DNA of 47,838 nucleotides from Thermodesulforhabdus norvegica (GCF_900114975.1 NZ_FOUU01000014.1:1-47838), one strand, 5' to 3'; counted from the first letter of the stretch, positions 9,228 through 19,919 are shown. The notes: a model not told the origin generated them from the letters alone. Numbers and translations are program-made.

Positions 9228-10676
9228 TTACTCGTTGACCACTTCTCCCCATTCAGAAGGTATCTTTGATCTCAGACCGATTAGATCTTCCTTACGGATT
9301 GTGAGTTCCCTTCGCACTTCCTCTATTGCTTCTCTCACGCGAGAAAAAGCCGTTCCACCGATGGAAGTCCTTCGCGAGACGGCAGCCTTCACATCCATGA
9401 CTTCTTTTACGTCTTCTTCAAAGGATTTGTGAAATTTCCTGAGTTCTTCAACACTGAGCCCCGTAAGCTTCTTGCCGGACTCGATGGCATACTTTACGAT
9501 CTGGCCTACCGTATGGTGAGCCTTCCGAAAAGGTACTCCCTTGCATACCAGGTAATCTGCAAGCTCGGTGGCAAGGAGCCATCCATCTTCCAGCACCTTT
9601 GCCATCCGGTCAGTTCTGAAGGAAATTTCCGGAAGCAACATGGTCAGTATTCTGAGAGAGTTAATGATGGTGCTGGCGGTGTCAAAAACCGGTTCCTTGT
9701 CTTCCTGCAGGTCCCTGTTGTAGGTAAGAGGTAGACCCTTGAGGACGGTCAACAGGGTAACGAGGTTTCCGTAAATTCTGCCCGCTTTTCCGCGCATGAG
9801 CTCCGCAACATCCGGGTTTTTTTTCTGCGGCATTATGCTCGATCCCGTACAGAAGGCATCGCTCATCTCCAGGAAGCCGAATTCAGAAGAAGACCAGAGA
9901 ACAAGCTCTTCCGCCAGACGGCTAAGATGCATGGCCGTTATTGCAGAACAGCCGAGGAATTCGACGGCAAAATCCCTGTCCGAAACCGCATCCATACTGT
10001 TCCGGGTTACCCTGTCAAAACCGAGATATCGGGCCGTCCACTCCATGTCGATAGGGAAAGTCGTTCCGGCAAGGGCAGCACTACCCAGAGGCAGGACGTT
10101 TACTCTGGTGAAGCAGTCCCGAAATCTTTCATCGTCCCTTGCAAACATTTCGCAGTAAGCCATCAGATGATGGCCGAGGCTAACAGGTTGAGCATGCTGG
10201 AGGTGGGTATAGCCCGGTAGCACGTCTTCCACGTGCTTTTCCGCAAGGTCGGTGAGAATCCTTATGACTTCCAGGATGTGTTCTCTTATGGAAAGTATGA
10301 CATCCCGGAGATAAAGCCTCAGATCAAGGCATACCTGATCGTTTCGGCTTCTCGCCGTGTGGAGCTTTCCACCCACGTCACCTATTTTCTGGATCAGCCT
10401 GTGTTCAATTGCCATGTGAATGTCTTCAAAGGCAGGATCGAAGACAAACTCACCCCGTTCGATTTCTCTCTGGATTTCTCCGAGAGCCCCGACTATCTCA
10501 GAAGCCTCTTCGTGGGATATGATCCCGCATTCGGCAAGCATCTTACAATGGGCTATACTTCCCAGGATGTCGTACTTGTAAAGAACTCTATCAAAGCTCA
10601 AGGACTCGGTATACTTTTCCACTTCTCTGTGTGCGGATTTTTCAAAGCGACCCTGCCAAGGCTTGATTACCATCAT
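9228..10676 (-). CDS. argH: Argininosuccinate lyase
   Basis: Splits argininosuccinate into arginine and fumarate, the last step of arginine synthesis. It is a 482-residue member of the fumarase/aspartase superfamily. The hallmark flexible loop [12 protein letters not shown] is intact, as are the [10 protein letters not shown] and [12 protein letters not shown] regions. The ATG overlaps the argG stop by 4 bases, so translation is probably coupled. The following gene, the Fn3 lipoprotein, starts 21 bases further on with no terminator between them. Confidence 0.96.
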   Translation of the reverse strand: MMVIKPWQGRFEKSAHREVEKYTESLSFDRVLYKYDILGSIAHCKMLAECGIISHEEASEIVGALGEIQREIERGEFVFDPAFEDIHMAIEHRLIQKIGDVGGKLHTARSRNDQVCLDLRLYLRDVILSIREHILEVIRILTDLAEKHVEDVLPGYTHLQHAQPVSLGHHLMAYCEMFARDDERFRDCFTRVNVLPLGSAALAGTTFPIDMEWTARYLGFDRVTRNSMDAVSDRDFAVEFLGCSAITAMHLSRLAEELVLWSSSEFGFLEMSDAFCTGSSIMPQKKNPDVAELMRGKAGRIYGNLVTLLTVLKGLPLTYNRDLQEDKEPVFDTASTIINSLRILTMLLPEISFRTDRMAKVLEDGWLLATELADYLVCKGVPFRKAHHTVGQIVKYAIESGKKLTGLSVEELRKFHKSFEEDVKEVMDVKAAVSRRTSIGGTAFSRVREAIEEVRRELTIRKEDLIGLRSKIPSEWGEVVNE

Positions 10677-11890
10677 TCCGGAAGCCCTTTCTGTTTCTTC
10701 AAAAGCGACGCTATCCTGAGCCTTAGCCCCTGAAGCCTTATAAATCCCGTTGCATCCTTCTGATCGTACACGTCGTCTTCTTCAAAAGTGGCAAAGCTGG
10801 GCTGGTAGAGTGAACGATCGGATTTGCGGCCGAGAACATAAACATTGCCCTTATAGAGCTTTAGCCGCACAGTTCCCCATACCGTCTCTTGAGCCATGTC
10901 CATAAGACTTTGAAGCACTCTTCTTTCCGGTGCAAACCAGAAGCCGTAATAGATAAGTCTTGAATATTCCGGTATCAGCGAATCCCTTATGTGGAGCACT
11001 TCTCTGTCCATGGTTATGGATTCTATCGCCCTGTGGGCTACGCGAAGAATGGTACCTCCGGGAGTCTCGTAAACGCCCCTTGATTTCATCCCAACGAACC
11101 GGTTTTCCACTATGTCAACACGCCCAATACCGTGCTTCCCTCCAAGTTCATTCAGCCGGGCGAGCAGATTTGCAGGACTGAGCCGTTCTCCGTTGATTGC
11201 CACCGGGTCGCCACGCTCGAACTCTATCTCGATGATCTCCGGCCTGTCGGGCGCACGCTCCGGGCTTACCGTCAGGGTAAACATATCCTCAGGGGGAGCC
11301 GCCCAGGGATCCTCAAGGATACCGCCTTCGTAGCTTATGTGGAGAAGGTTCCTGTCGGAGCTGTAAGGCTTTGCTTCCGTAACGGGGACCGGAATACCAT
11401 GCTTTCTAGCGAAATCCAGAAGCTCCTTCCGGGATCTAAAAGACCACTCTCTCCAGGGGGCAATTATGGTAATGTCCGGGTCAAGGGCCATATAGGTCAG
11501 TTCAAACCTGACCTGATCGTTACCTTTGCCCGTAGCACCGTGACTTACGGCGTCTGCCCCTTCGGCATGGGCAATCTCTATCTGGCGTTTTGCTATGAGA
11601 GGACGGGCTATGGAGGTTCCAAGCAGATACTGACCTTCATAGATCGCATTTGCCCTGAACATGGGAAAAACGAAGTCCTTAACGAATTCCTCCCTGAGGT
11701 CTTCAATGATAACCTTGGATGCTCCGGTTTTGAGCGCCTTTTCTTCGAGCCCGGCCAATTCTTCACCCTGACCGATGTCAGCCGAAAAGGCAATCACTTC
11801 ACATCCGTAGGTCTCAACGAGCCATTTCAGAATTATCGAGGTGTCCAGCCCACCCGAATAGGCCAGAACCACCTTTTTTACTTCAGCCAT
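10673..11890 (-). CDS. argG: Argininosuccinate synthase
   Basis: ATP-dependent ligase joining citrulline and aspartate to argininosuccinate. The N-type ATP pyrophosphatase P-loop [13 protein letters not shown] is at the N-terminus. [13 protein letters not shown] and the [13 protein letters not shown] segment are also typical. With the ATG at 11890 it has 405 residues; an upstream ATG at 11896 overlaps the GGGAG ribosome site and is less likely. The gene is 24 bases downstream of argF and overlaps argH. Confidence 0.96.
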   Translation of the reverse strand: MAEVKKVVLAYSGGLDTSIILKWLVETYGCEVIAFSADIGQGEELAGLEEKALKTGASKVIIEDLREEFVKDFVFPMFRANAIYEGQYLLGTSIARPLIAKRQIEIAHAEGADAVSHGATGKGNDQVRFELTYMALDPDITIIAPWREWSFRSRKELLDFARKHGIPVPVTEAKPYSSDRNLLHISYEGGILEDPWAAPPEDMFTLTVSPERAPDRPEIIEIEFERGDPVAINGERLSPANLLARLNELGGKHGIGRVDIVENRFVGMKSRGVYETPGGTILRVAHRAIESITMDREVLHIRDSLIPEYSRLIYYGFWFAPERRVLQSLMDMAQETVWGTVRLKLYKGNVYVLGRKSDRSLYQPSFATFEEDDVYDQKDATGFIRLQGLRLRIASLLKKQKGLPE

Positions 11891-11914
11891 GAGCATCTCT
11901 CCCGTGTTCTTCCT

Positions 11915-12829
11915 TTAAGAGCCGATTAAAAGCCACTCAAGCAACGCCATCTGGGCAAACATTCGGTTTTCCGCCTGATCGAAGATAACACTGCCGTATC
12001 GTTCCATGACCTCGTCGGTTATTTCTTCGCCTCTGTGAGCCGGCAGGCAGTGCATAACGATTGCCTCAGGATGGGCGTGTTTCAGCAGACCTTCATTAAC
12101 CTGATAGGGTCTGAAAACCTCCCTTCTTGCCTCTGCTTCGTCTTCCTGCCCCATGCTGGCCCATACGTCCGTATTTACGACCTGAGCACCTTCAACGGCT
12201 TTAACGGGATCGTTAAGCAGTTCAATGCGCCCCTTACCTTCCCGAAGAGCCCGTTCCACGATGGATTTATCGGGTTCGTACCCTTTGGGAGTGGCAACCC
12301 GAAGGGTTAAACCAAGGCGGGCTGAGGCCACAATCCAGGAGTGAGCCACGTTGTTTCCATCACCAACCCAGGCAATGGGGAAATCAAAGGAACCTTTTTT
12401 CTCCCAGACCGTCATTATATCGCTCAGGACCTGACATGGATGGTAGAGGTCCGTAAGGCCGTTTATAACCGGTATCGTCGAATACCGGGCCAGTTCCTCT
12501 ACTTCATGGTGGCCGTAGGTTCTCACGACCAGTGCATCAATGTATCGCGAAAGGACTCTTGCCGTGTCCGAAAGTGGCTCCTTTCGTGCAAGCTGAGTTT
12601 CTCTGGAAGTCATGAATATGCACTGTCCGCCCAGACGATACATTCCGGCTTCGAAGGATACGCGGGTTCTCGTCGAAGGCTTTAAAAAAAGAAGCCCCAA
12701 TACTTTGCCCCTTAAAGTCTGGATTGGAGAACCTTCTCTGCAGGCTTTCTTCAGCACCTGAGCCCGTTCAATAAGTGCCCATATCTCTTCTTCAGTCACA
12801 TCCCAGAGTGTAAGAAAATGCCTTTTCAT
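11915..12829 (-). CDS. argF: Ornithine carbamoyltransferase
   Basis: Transfers a carbamoyl group to ornithine, giving citrulline. It is a 304-residue protein with the carbamoyl-phosphate loop STRTR (residues 52-56) and the ornithine-side signature HCLPAHRGEEI near the C-terminus, which separates it from aspartate carbamoyltransferase. The ATG overlaps the argD stop by 4 bases. Its place within argB-D-F-G-H supports a biosynthetic rather than catabolic role. Confidence 0.96.
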   Translation of the reverse strand: MKRHFLTLWDVTEEEIWALIERAQVLKKACREGSPIQTLRGKVLGLLFLKPSTRTRVSFEAGMYRLGGQCIFMTSRETQLARKEPLSDTARVLSRYIDALVVRTYGHHEVEELARYSTIPVINGLTDLYHPCQVLSDIMTVWEKKGSFDFPIAWVGDGNNVAHSWIVASARLGLTLRVATPKGYEPDKSIVERALREGKGRIELLNDPVKAVEGAQVVNTDVWASMGQEDEAEARREVFRPYQVNEGLLKHAHPEAIVMHCLPAHRGEEITDEVMERYGSVIFDQAENRMFAQMALLEWLLIGS

Positions 12830-14016
12830 GCCTGCTCCTTAAAAACCCCGTCCAGTATTTCGACAAGCCAATCTATTTCTTCCCGTTCCACAATCAGAGG
12901 CGGGGTGAAACGCAGGATTTTTTCCTGAACACAATTTATTAACGCCCCCTTTTCGAGACAGGACTTTACGATCGGAGCCCCCGGAATATCGAGCTCCATT
13001 GCTACCATAAGCCCCCGCCCTCTAACATCTTTTACAAACGTGTATTTTTGTTCAAGTTTCTTCAACTTGTCCAGAAAATACCTTCCCATGGTCTTAACAC
13101 GATCAAGGAAGGTCCGCTGGGCTATGGTTCGGACCGTTTCAAGGGCTGCAGCGGCTACCAGAGGAGTCCCGCCGAAGGTTGATGCGTGAGAGCCGGGGCC
13201 AAAAGAGGAAGCCACGTCTTCGCGGGCCAGCATTGCTCCCATGGGAAGACCGTTTGCAAGGGCCTTGGCAAGGGTCATGATGTCGGGTTCTACCTCCTCC
13301 TGCTCGTAGGCAAAGAGAGATCCGGTTCGACCCATTCCAACCTGAACTTCGTCGAAAATGAGCAGGAGTTTCTTTTCGTTGCATAACTCCCTTAGCCCTT
13401 TCAGGTAACCGGGAGAGGGGATGCGAACACCTCCTTCACCCTGAATGGGTTCGACCATGACGGCACAGGTCTTATCGGTAACGGCCGCTTCCACGGCTTC
13501 TATGGAATCAAAGTCCACATAGACAAAACCATCCACGAGAGGTTCAAACCCTTTATGAACCTTCTCCTGACCCGTTGCCGATAGGGTTGCGAGAGTTCTC
13601 CCGTGGAATGAGTTCTTCATGGTGATTACGTGAAACCGACCGGGCCCGAAGCGGTCACGGCTGTATTTACGGGCCAGTTTTATGGCCGCTTCGTTTGCTT
13701 CTGCACCGCTGTTGCAAAAGAAGACCCTGTCGGCAAAGGATCTCTTTACCAGTTCTGCCGCGAGCTCTACCTGAGGTTCTGTGTAGTAAAGATTTGATAC
13801 GTGCACCAGTTTTCTTGCCTGATCGCATATAGCCTTTGCGACATTTTCAGGACAGTGACCGAGATTGCACACCGCGATGCCTGCAACGAAATCCCGATAT
13901 TCGTTGCCTTTCTCGTCCCAGAGGCGGCAACCTGAACCGCGCACGAAGGTTACTTCTTCTCTTACGTAGGTGTTGCATATAACCGAATCGGCGAGTTGCT
14001 GAATTGGGCTTCTCAT
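12826..14016 (-). CDS. argD: Acetylornithine aminotransferase
   Basis: PLP enzyme that aminates N-acetylglutamate semialdehyde to N-acetylornithine. It is a 396-residue class III aminotransferase: [17 protein letters not shown], the cofactor aspartate region [15 protein letters not shown] and the PLP-lysine segment [15 protein letters not shown] are present. Enzymes of this family can also serve as succinyldiaminopimelate aminotransferase (DapC), but a dapL gene in the same run makes that activity unnecessary here. It overlaps both argB and argF by 4 bases. Confidence 0.95.
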   Translation of the reverse strand: MRSPIQQLADSVICNTYVREEVTFVRGSGCRLWDEKGNEYRDFVAGIAVCNLGHCPENVAKAICDQARKLVHVSNLYYTEPQVELAAELVKRSFADRVFFCNSGAEANEAAIKLARKYSRDRFGPGRFHVITMKNSFHGRTLATLSATGQEKVHKGFEPLVDGFVYVDFDSIEAVEAAVTDKTCAVMVEPIQGEGGVRIPSPGYLKGLRELCNEKKLLLIFDEVQVGMGRTGSLFAYEQEEVEPDIMTLAKALANGLPMGAMLAREDVASSFGPGSHASTFGGTPLVAAAALETVRTIAQRTFLDRVKTMGRYFLDKLKKLEQKYTFVKDVRGRGLMVAMELDIPGAPIVKSCLEKGALINCVQEKILRFTPPLIVEREEIDWLVEILDGVFKEQA

Positions 14017-14918
14017 TTTCTCTTCCCTTCGTTCTCTACAATTTCCGTACCTATACCCGAGTCCGTGAATAATTCAAGCAGGACTGCATGGGGGATACGC
14101 CCGTCGATAATGTGGACCTTTTGAACGCCTGATTGAACCGCATCTACGGCACACCTGACCTTGGGGATCATCCCTCCGGTGATTGTTTCGTTTTCAATCA
14201 TCTCCAAAGCTTCTGAAACGGTCATGCTGGAAATGAGGTTTCCGTCTTTATCAAGAACTCCGGGGACATCGGTCATGAGGATGAGTTTGCTTGCCCTGAG
14301 GGATGCTGCGATGGCTCCGGCCACAAGATCTGCGTTGATGTTAAAGGTTTCACCTGCAGGTCCCACTCCTACAGGAGCAATTACGGGGATTATCTGGCTC
14401 TGCTCGAGAATCCTGAGAATGTCCGTGTTTATCCTCCGGACTTCTCCCACAAGGCCTATGTCTATTATCTCAGGAGGTCGGTCATCACCCTGATAACGGA
14501 AAATCTGCATTTTTGTGGCTTCGATGAGCTGACTGTCCTTTCCGCTAAGCCCCACGGCCTTTCCGCCATGTCTGTGAATCAGCTGGACTATTTCTTTGTT
14601 AACCTGCCCGGCAAGAACCATTTCCACAATGTTCATGGTTTCTTCGTCGGTAATTCTCATGCCGTCTCGAAAGAGCGTCTTCTTTCCGATTTTTTTCAGC
14701 ATGTTGCCGATCTGAGGCCCTCCGCCGTGGACTATAATCGGGTTGATGCCAATGTACTTCAGGAGGACCACATCGCTGGCAAAAGAATCCTTCAGGGATT
14801 CTTCCACCATTGCATGACCGCCGTACTTTATGACCACATTCTTGCCGTAAAAAGCCCGAATGTATGGCAGGGCCTCGCTTAAGACCTTCGCCCGATCCTG
14901 AGGAGAAATCTCTTCCAT
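14013..14918 (-). CDS. argB: Acetylglutamate kinase
   Basis: Phosphorylates N-acetylglutamate, the second step of arginine synthesis and often the arginine-feedback point. It is a 301-residue amino-acid-kinase fold protein: [24 protein letters not shown] and GGMIPKV are all present. A long N-terminal helix ([18 protein letters not shown]) before the kinase core is the feature that goes with the hexameric, arginine-inhibited form, so feedback inhibition is plausible. It follows hslU by 22 bases. Confidence 0.95.
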   Translation of the reverse strand: MEEISPQDRAKVLSEALPYIRAFYGKNVVIKYGGHAMVEESLKDSFASDVVLLKYIGINPIIVHGGGPQIGNMLKKIGKKTLFRDGMRITDEETMNIVEMVLAGQVNKEIVQLIHRHGGKAVGLSGKDSQLIEATKMQIFRYQGDDRPPEIIDIGLVGEVRRINTDILRILEQSQIIPVIAPVGVGPAGETFNINADLVAGAIAASLRASKLILMTDVPGVLDKDGNLISSMTVSEALEMIENETITGGMIPKVRCAVDAVQSGVQKVHIIDGRIPHAVLLELFTDSGIGTEIVENEGKRK

Positions 14919-14940
14919 AATTTTTTACCTCACCTGATCG

Positions 14941-16305
14941 TTACAGGATGTATCTGCTGAGATCCTGATCTTCCACGATGTCTCTCAATGTTTCGCGCAC
15001 ATATTGCCTGGTTATGCGAATAGTCTGCCCCTGGAGATCGGGGGCATTAAAAGAGATATCCGATAAAAGTTTTTCCATTATTGTGTGAAGCCTTCTTGCA
15101 CCGATGTTTTCTGTTCTGGTGTTAACTTCGTAGGCAATCTCGGCGATCTCTTCAATCGCATCGTCCTCGAACACCAGTTCCACGCCTTCTGTGGCAAGAA
15201 GGGCACGGTACTGAGTGATGAGAGCATTTTCGGGCTCCGTTAAAATCCTGACGAAATCCTCTTTGGTGAGGGGCTTGAGTTCCACCCTTATGGGGAATCT
15301 GCCCTGAAGTTCCGGAATTAGATCCGACGGTTTTGACATGTGGAAAGCGCCGGAGGCTATAAAAAGTATGTGATCTGTCCTGACCATTCCGTATTTTGTC
15401 ATCACCGTTGATCCTTCCACAATGGGAAGGAGATCCCGCTGTACGCCCTCACGGGACACATCGGGCCCGCCCGTAGCTTCCCGACCCGCTATCTTGTCTA
15501 TCTCGTCGATGAAGATAATTCCGGAATGCTCAACCCTTTCAATAGCGGTGCGTATGACCTTATCCATGTCTATAAGGCGCTGGGACTCCTCTTCGATTAA
15601 AATCTCTTTAGCCTCCGGTATCTTCACCTTGCGGCGTCGGGTTCGTCTGGGCATCATGCTGCTCAGCATCTCTCTGAGATTGTAATCCAGGTCTTCAAGA
15701 CCGGCTCCGGCAAACACTTCTATCATGGGCATGGAGCGATCGGGTACATCTATTTCAACGTATCTTTCATCCAGCGCACCGTCCCTCAAAAGCTTCCTGA
15801 GCTTCTCTCTTGTGGAATCCACCTGCTGAACTTCAGATACCTCGGCCGAATCTCCCGCCGCCGGGGCGGCACGGTTCTTCCGTCTTGACTGCGGCAGAAG
15901 GATGTCGAGAAGCTTTTCTTCTGCCAGTTCCTCTGCCCTTGCCCGAACCCTTTCCATCTCTTCCGCCCTTACCATATTGACGGCGATATCGGTAAGGTCT
16001 CTAATCATGGACTCCACGTCCCGCCCCACGTATCCCACTTCGGTAAATTTTGTTGCCTCCACTTTCAGGAAAGGGGACTGGGCCAGTTTGGCAAGCCGGC
16101 GGGCAATTTCCGTTTTTCCCACACCGGTGGGACCGATCATAATGATGTTCTTCGGTGCTATTTCGTCTCGAAGATGCTCCGGAACCTGCTGTCGTCTCCA
16201 CCTGTTCCTCAGCGCTATGGCCACCATCCGCTTTGCTTCCTGCTGGCCGATAATGTATTTGTCGAGCTCCCGGACAATCTCTGCCGGCGTAAGAGGCTTA
16301 TCCAT
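14941..16305 (-). CDS. hslU: ATP-dependent unfoldase of the HslUV protease
   Basis: AAA+ ring ATPase that unfolds proteins and feeds them to HslV. Walker A is GPTGVGKTE, Walker B is [10 protein letters not shown], and the pore motif region [13 protein letters not shown] is clear. The I-domain is present between about residues 110 and 230, and the C-terminal tail LSRYIL is the segment that docks into HslV. The ATG at 16305 (454 residues) lies 2 bases after the hslV stop and has GAGGAG correctly spaced; the GTG at 16309-16311 overlaps that stop and is less likely. Confidence 0.97.
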   Translation of the reverse strand: MDKPLTPAEIVRELDKYIIGQQEAKRMVAIALRNRWRRQQVPEHLRDEIAPKNIIMIGPTGVGKTEIARRLAKLAQSPFLKVEATKFTEVGYVGRDVESMIRDLTDIAVNMVRAEEMERVRARAEELAEEKLLDILLPQSRRKNRAAPAAGDSAEVSEVQQVDSTREKLRKLLRDGALDERYVEIDVPDRSMPMIEVFAGAGLEDLDYNLREMLSSMMPRRTRRRKVKIPEAKEILIEEESQRLIDMDKVIRTAIERVEHSGIIFIDEIDKIAGREATGGPDVSREGVQRDLLPIVEGSTVMTKYGMVRTDHILFIASGAFHMSKPSDLIPELQGRFPIRVELKPLTKEDFVRILTEPENALITQYRALLATEGVELVFEDDAIEEIAEIAYEVNTRTENIGARRLHTIMEKLLSDISFNAPDLQGQTIRITRQYVRETLRDIVEDQDLSRYIL

Positions 16306-16307
16306 AA

Positions 16308-16850
16308 TCACAACTCCTCAATCACGAATTCCCTGTTGGTATAAATGCATATGGATGCCGCAATTTTCATTGCTTCTTCAACTATTTCCCTGGGACTCAG
16401 TTGCGAATGCTTAATGAGAGCACGGGCTGCGGCCAGCGCATAAGGGGCACCGGAGCCTATTGCTGCAACGCCGTCGTCGGGTTCTATCACGTCTCCTGTT
16501 CCGCTGATAATAAAACAGTCGCTACGATCCATTGCAATAAGCATTGCTTCCAGCCGTCTCAATACCCGATCGGTACGCCAGTCCTTGGCCAGTTCTACCG
16601 CCGCTCTTTTGAGATTCCCGTTGTACTGTTCGAGTTTGGTTTCCAGCCTTTCAAAAAGCGTGAAGGCATCAGCGGTTGCTCCTGCAAACCCGGCAAGTAC
16701 CCTGCCGTGGTACATGCGCCTTACTTTGCGGGCTCCGTGTTTTACAACCGTGTCCCCCAGCGTAACCTGGCCGTCTCCTGCCATAACGGCGCCGTCTTTG
16801 TGCCTTAGCGCAAGCACCGTCGTTGAGTGAATTTTCACCTGAGGCCCCAT
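16308..16850 (-). CDS. hslV: Peptidase subunit of the HslUV protease
   Basis: Threonine protease of the proteasome beta-subunit family, forming a dodecamer that works with HslU. A short leader (MGPQVKIHS) precedes the catalytic N-terminal threonine of [24 protein letters not shown]; the leader is presumably removed. [17 protein letters not shown] and [15 protein letters not shown] are conserved. The length is 180 residues. It is placed directly after xerC (3-base gap) and before hslU, an order also known from the Firmicute xerC/codV-hslV-hslU operon. Confidence 0.97.
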   Translation of the reverse strand: MGPQVKIHSTTVLALRHKDGAVMAGDGQVTLGDTVVKHGARKVRRMYHGRVLAGFAGATADAFTLFERLETKLEQYNGNLKRAAVELAKDWRTDRVLRRLEAMLIAMDRSDCFIISGTGDVIEPDDGVAAIGSGAPYALAAARALIKHSQLSPREIVEEAMKIAASICIYTNREFVIEEL

Positions 16851-16853
16851 GCT

Positions 16854-17804
16854 TCAGAACTCCTTTCTCTTCCTTCCTCTGGGATGTGCTCGATCGTAAA
16901 GCTCCATTATTCGATCTATATGAAGATGTGCATATCTCTGAGTCGTTTCAAGTCTGCTGTGGCCCAGCATTTCCTGAATCACTCTCAGATCGGCTCCGGC
17001 GTTGAGCAGGTGGGTGGCGAAGCTGTGGCGTATTCCATGAGGTCCAAGACCGTCGCGTAAGCCGATGCCCGTTTCCAGGAGAGATCTTTCCAGGATGCGG
17101 TTTACGGACCGGGTGGTTAATCTTTTACCGAAACGATTTTTGAAAAGAGCCCTGCTGACGTGGCGCTTACGGGGCTCCTGAGCCTGGAGGGCAGAAAGAT
17201 AATCTCTGACTGCTTCGAGGGCAATCGGCGTAGCCGGAACTATCCGTTCTTTACCGCCTTTACCTTTTATGCGCACGATTAAGTCCTCGTAAAATACGTC
17301 ATCTTCGTCCAGCCCGCAGAGCTCGGAAACGCGAACCCCGGTTCCGTAAAGAGTTTCGAAGAGAGCCCAGTTTCTCACGATGCGCCAGCTTACGCCCGCT
17401 TTTTTCGCTTTGCCTTTCAACGCTTCAAGAAAAGCGTAAATCTCATCAACATCAAAATGAGGTGGACTGTTATAGCCTATCTTGGGAGATCGAATTACCT
17501 CTGCGGGGTTTTCTTCTATTATCGATCTGTCCTGAAGAAACCGGAAAAAGGTTTTTATGGCCGAAAGCTTTCTTGCTCTGGAGCGGGCTTTGAGCGCCCC
17601 AAGCCCTGCAAGAAAGCCGAGAACAGCCCTGTGATCGATTGATTCCGCTTCAGATCCTTTTGAGTTGCAGCAATTGTTTTTTCCGATCCAGTCGATGAAC
17701 TGTTCAAGATCGGATCGGTAAGCTCTAACGGTCTCTGGGCTCAACCTCCGTTCACTGCGAAGATATTCTATGAACTCGTCCTTCCACTTCGACCACCGCT
17801 CCAT
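16854..17804 (-). CDS. xerC: Tyrosine recombinase XerC
   Basis: Site-specific recombinase that resolves chromosome dimers at dif with XerD. It is a 316-residue protein with an N-terminal SAM-like DNA-binding domain (residues about 5-90). The C-terminal catalytic domain carries R158 (GTGVRVSELCGL), H256 and R259 (HGIRHSFATHLL), H282 (LGHSRLETTQRY) and the nucleophile Y291. It is the first gene of the minus-strand run, so its upstream region should hold the main promoter. The hslUV neighbours favour a housekeeping Xer rather than a mobile-element integrase. Confidence 0.9.
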   Translation of the reverse strand: MERWSKWKDEFIEYLRSERRLSPETVRAYRSDLEQFIDWIGKNNCCNSKGSEAESIDHRAVLGFLAGLGALKARSRARKLSAIKTFFRFLQDRSIIEENPAEVIRSPKIGYNSPPHFDVDEIYAFLEALKGKAKKAGVSWRIVRNWALFETLYGTGVRVSELCGLDEDDVFYEDLIVRIKGKGGKERIVPATPIALEAVRDYLSALQAQEPRKRHVSRALFKNRFGKRLTTRSVNRILERSLLETGIGLRDGLGPHGIRHSFATHLLNAGADLRVIQEMLGHSRLETTQRYAHLHIDRIMELYDRAHPRGRKRKEF

Positions 17805-18177
17805 GCACGATACCCCCCGTTATTTTGAGACCCGGCTCTACAAGTGTAAAATAGTTGTAGAGTTTTTTCCAAGCCCAAGTCTTCAGGCGGATCAATTTGT
17901 TCGGATCGGCTTTGACCAGGACAGGCGATTGAAATCAGGGAATACCCCCTTAAAAATCTCTGAATCTGTTCGAAGGCCGACAGGCTTACCATAATTACGA
18001 AAAGTTATACTACCAGCGATCTGGGTTTAAGGAAGATCTAATATTGTGTGGCATCCTTGAAAACGGATATGCCCTCGTCAGGGATCGGAGTAAAGTTAGC
18101 AACTCCTGCATTTCCATTTGAAGAATTTCCAAAATTTGTTTAATCATCCTTCGATTTTGACTGAGGTCGGAGGATTT
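17805..18177. other. Divergent intergenic region between xerC and phzF
   Basis: 373 bases without a convincing gene. It separates the minus-strand xerC-hslUV-arg-lys run from the plus-strand phzF-speE-ttuA run, so promoters for both should lie here. The clearest structure is a perfect 8-bp inverted repeat at 17836-17862 near xerC, listed separately. No strong sigma70 hexamer pair, riboswitch or tRNA could be picked out by eye. Confidence 0.6.
17836..17862. promoter_or_regulatory. Perfect 8-bp inverted repeat upstream of xerC
   Basis: Arms CTCTACAA and TTGTAGAG are separated by 11 bases. On the plus strand the right arm is followed at once by six T, so it looks like a Rho-independent terminator on that strand, yet no plus-strand gene precedes it. 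On the minus strand the T-rich centre (TATTTTACACT) could be a -10 region, and the palindrome would then be an operator or 5' leader hairpin about 30 bases before xerC. The structure is certain; its role is not. Confidence 0.5.
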
Positions 18178-18993
18178 ATGAGGAAAATACCTTTTTACCA
18201 GGTTGACGCCTTTACCCTTAAGCCTTTCAGGGGCAATCCTGCTGCGGTTTGTATAATCGAAGAATGGCTGCCAGATCGTATAATGCAGCTTATTGCACGG
18301 GAGAATAACCTGAGTGAAACGGCCTTTGCTCTTGAGAGAAGAGAGGGCTTCTACGAACTCCGGTGGTTTACCCCCCTTGTCGAAGTGGACCTTTGCGGGC
18401 ACGCGACACTTGCCACGGCCTTCGTCATCTACCGTGAACTCAGGCCCGGATACGACGGGCCAATCGAATTCAGCACCAGGAGCGGAATCCTTACGGTTTT
18501 TAAGGATCACGATGTTATCTACATGGATTTTCCGTCAAGAAAGGGGACGCCTGCCGAAAAGATCCCTTTGCTTGAAAGAGCTCTGGGTTCGGAGCCGGCA
18601 GAAGTTTACAGGTCAAGGGATCTTCTTGTCGTTTTTGACGACCCCGATGAGGTCATCAAGATGAAACCCGATTTTGCCGAATTGCAGAAGCTCAACGACG
18701 TTCTGGGGGTGATCGTCACGGCACCACACTATGAGTACGACTTTGTATCCAGGTTTTTTGCTCCCAGAGCGGGAGTCCCCGAGGATCCGGTTACCGGTTC
18801 GGCTCATTGCACCCTTATCCCTTACTGGTCGGCCCGATTGGGTAAGAAGTCTCTGAGAGCCTATCAGGCTTCGGAGAGAGGAGGAGAGGTCATCTGTGAA
18901 GATCGAGGGGAAAGAGTTTTGATCGGCGGGCATGGAGTGCTCTATGCGGCCGGGACGATATTCGTTGACGATGAGGAGGCTGAGATAGGATGA
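18178..18993 (+). CDS. PhzF family isomerase/epimerase-like protein
   Basis: A 271-residue member of the PhzF family, whose fold resembles diaminopimelate epimerase. The start MRKIPFYQVDAF has GGAGG 6 bases upstream. The typical N-terminal pattern FRGNPAAV, the conserved acidic residue E47 in ENNLSETAF, the RWFTPLVEVDLCGHATLA segment and the C-terminal GVPEDPVTGSAHC are all present. PhzF itself isomerises a phenazine precursor; most relatives have unknown substrates and no phenazine genes are nearby. The stop overlaps the speE start by 4 bases, suggesting coupled translation with a polyamine-type enzyme. Confidence 0.88.
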   Translation: MRKIPFYQVDAFTLKPFRGNPAAVCIIEEWLPDRIMQLIARENNLSETAFALERREGFYELRWFTPLVEVDLCGHATLATAFVIYRELRPGYDGPIEFSTRSGILTVFKDHDVIYMDFPSRKGTPAEKIPLLERALGSEPAEVYRSRDLLVVFDDPDEVIKMKPDFAELQKLNDVLGVIVTAPHYEYDFVSRFFAPRAGVPEDPVTGSAHCTLIPYWSARLGKKSLRAYQASERGGEVICEDRGERVLIGGHGVLYAAGTIFVDDEEAEIG

Positions 18994-19904
18994 GCTCAAG
19001 CAAGGACGTTTTTTTTGATGAACCTCTGACGCCGGGTATGTTCAGAAGAATTCGGGCCAGGTCCATCTTGTATTCGGCCAATTCACCCTATCAGCAGATA
19101 GATGTTGTGGAAACCGAAGAGTACGGAAGAGTACTTTACCTGGATCGGCGATTCCAAACTTCCGAAGCAGAAGAATACTTCTATCACGAGAGCCTTGTCC
19201 ACCCTGCTATGGTTATACATTCCGTTCCCCGCAAGGTGCTTTTGATAGGAGGAGGCGACGGAGGAGCCCTCGAGGAAATATTGAAGTACAGAACGGTTGA
19301 GCGCGTGGACATGGTTGAACTGGACGGGAAGGTTATAGAGGTCGCCAGAAGGTTTCTGAACAGGATTTGTGCCAATGCCTTTGAGGATCCCCGGCTGAAT
19401 CTTGTCGTAGGTGACGGGAGGGCTTTCATTGAAAAGTCTTCCGATAGCTATGACGTTATAATACTGGATCTTACGGATCCAATGGGGCCCTCTAAGTACG
19501 TGTACACAAAGGAATTCTACGATCTCTGCAGGGATCATCTCAATCCCGGCGGCCTCTTATCCCTTCATAACGATTCCCCCTTTTTCTATCCGGAAGCCTT
19601 TGCCGTTATCGTCAATACTCTGAAGGCCGTATTCCCTCACATGGTCCAGTTTGTAACCTTCATTCCCGGCTATCTCCTCGATTTTGCCTTCTCCGTCTGT
19701 TCTTCATCTCCAATTCCCGAACGCTCGGGGGAGGAAGCTGAAGCCATTCTCAGGAGACAGGGGCTTGATGCGAGCTCTTTAAAATGGTATGAGCCCGAGC
19801 GGCATGGAGAGTTGCTTAAGCTTCCTGCATATGCCAGAGTTCTTTTGAAGCAGGAGGTAAGAATATCCACCGATGATGATCCTTACTCTATTCCCGAGAT
19901 GTAA
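18990..19904 (+). CDS. speE: Spermidine synthase family aminopropyltransferase
   Basis: Predicted to transfer an aminopropyl group from decarboxylated S-adenosylmethionine to a diamine acceptor. Visible features are the YQQIDVVET entry strand, the acceptor-site LYLDRRFQTSEAEEYFYHE segment, the Rossmann loop LLIGGGDGGALEEIL and the catalytic region VIILDLTDPMGPSKYVYT. The length is 304 residues. No speD or speA lies beside it, so the dcAdoMet source is elsewhere. Substrate size (putrescine, agmatine or longer amines) cannot be read from the motifs; thermophiles often use agmatine. Confidence 0.9.
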   Translation: MSSSKDVFFDEPLTPGMFRRIRARSILYSANSPYQQIDVVETEEYGRVLYLDRRFQTSEAEEYFYHESLVHPAMVIHSVPRKVLLIGGGDGGALEEILKYRTVERVDMVELDGKVIEVARRFLNRICANAFEDPRLNLVVGDGRAFIEKSSDSYDVIILDLTDPMGPSKYVYTKEFYDLCRDHLNPGGLLSLHNDSPFFYPEAFAVIVNTLKAVFPHMVQFVTFIPGYLLDFAFSVCSSSPIPERSGEEAEAILRRQGLDASSLKWYEPERHGELLKLPAYARVLLKQEVRISTDDDPYSIPEM

Positions 19905-19919
19905 AGGGGCGTGAAATCT

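Noticed and set aside
11132-11929. A 265-codon plus-strand open frame opposite argG
   Set aside because: argG is unambiguous on the minus strand; the antisense frame has no known motif.
18010-18510. A minus-strand open frame of 166 codons opposite the phzF start
   Set aside because: It overlaps phzF, which has clear family motifs and a ribosome site. The antisense frame shows no recognisable domain.
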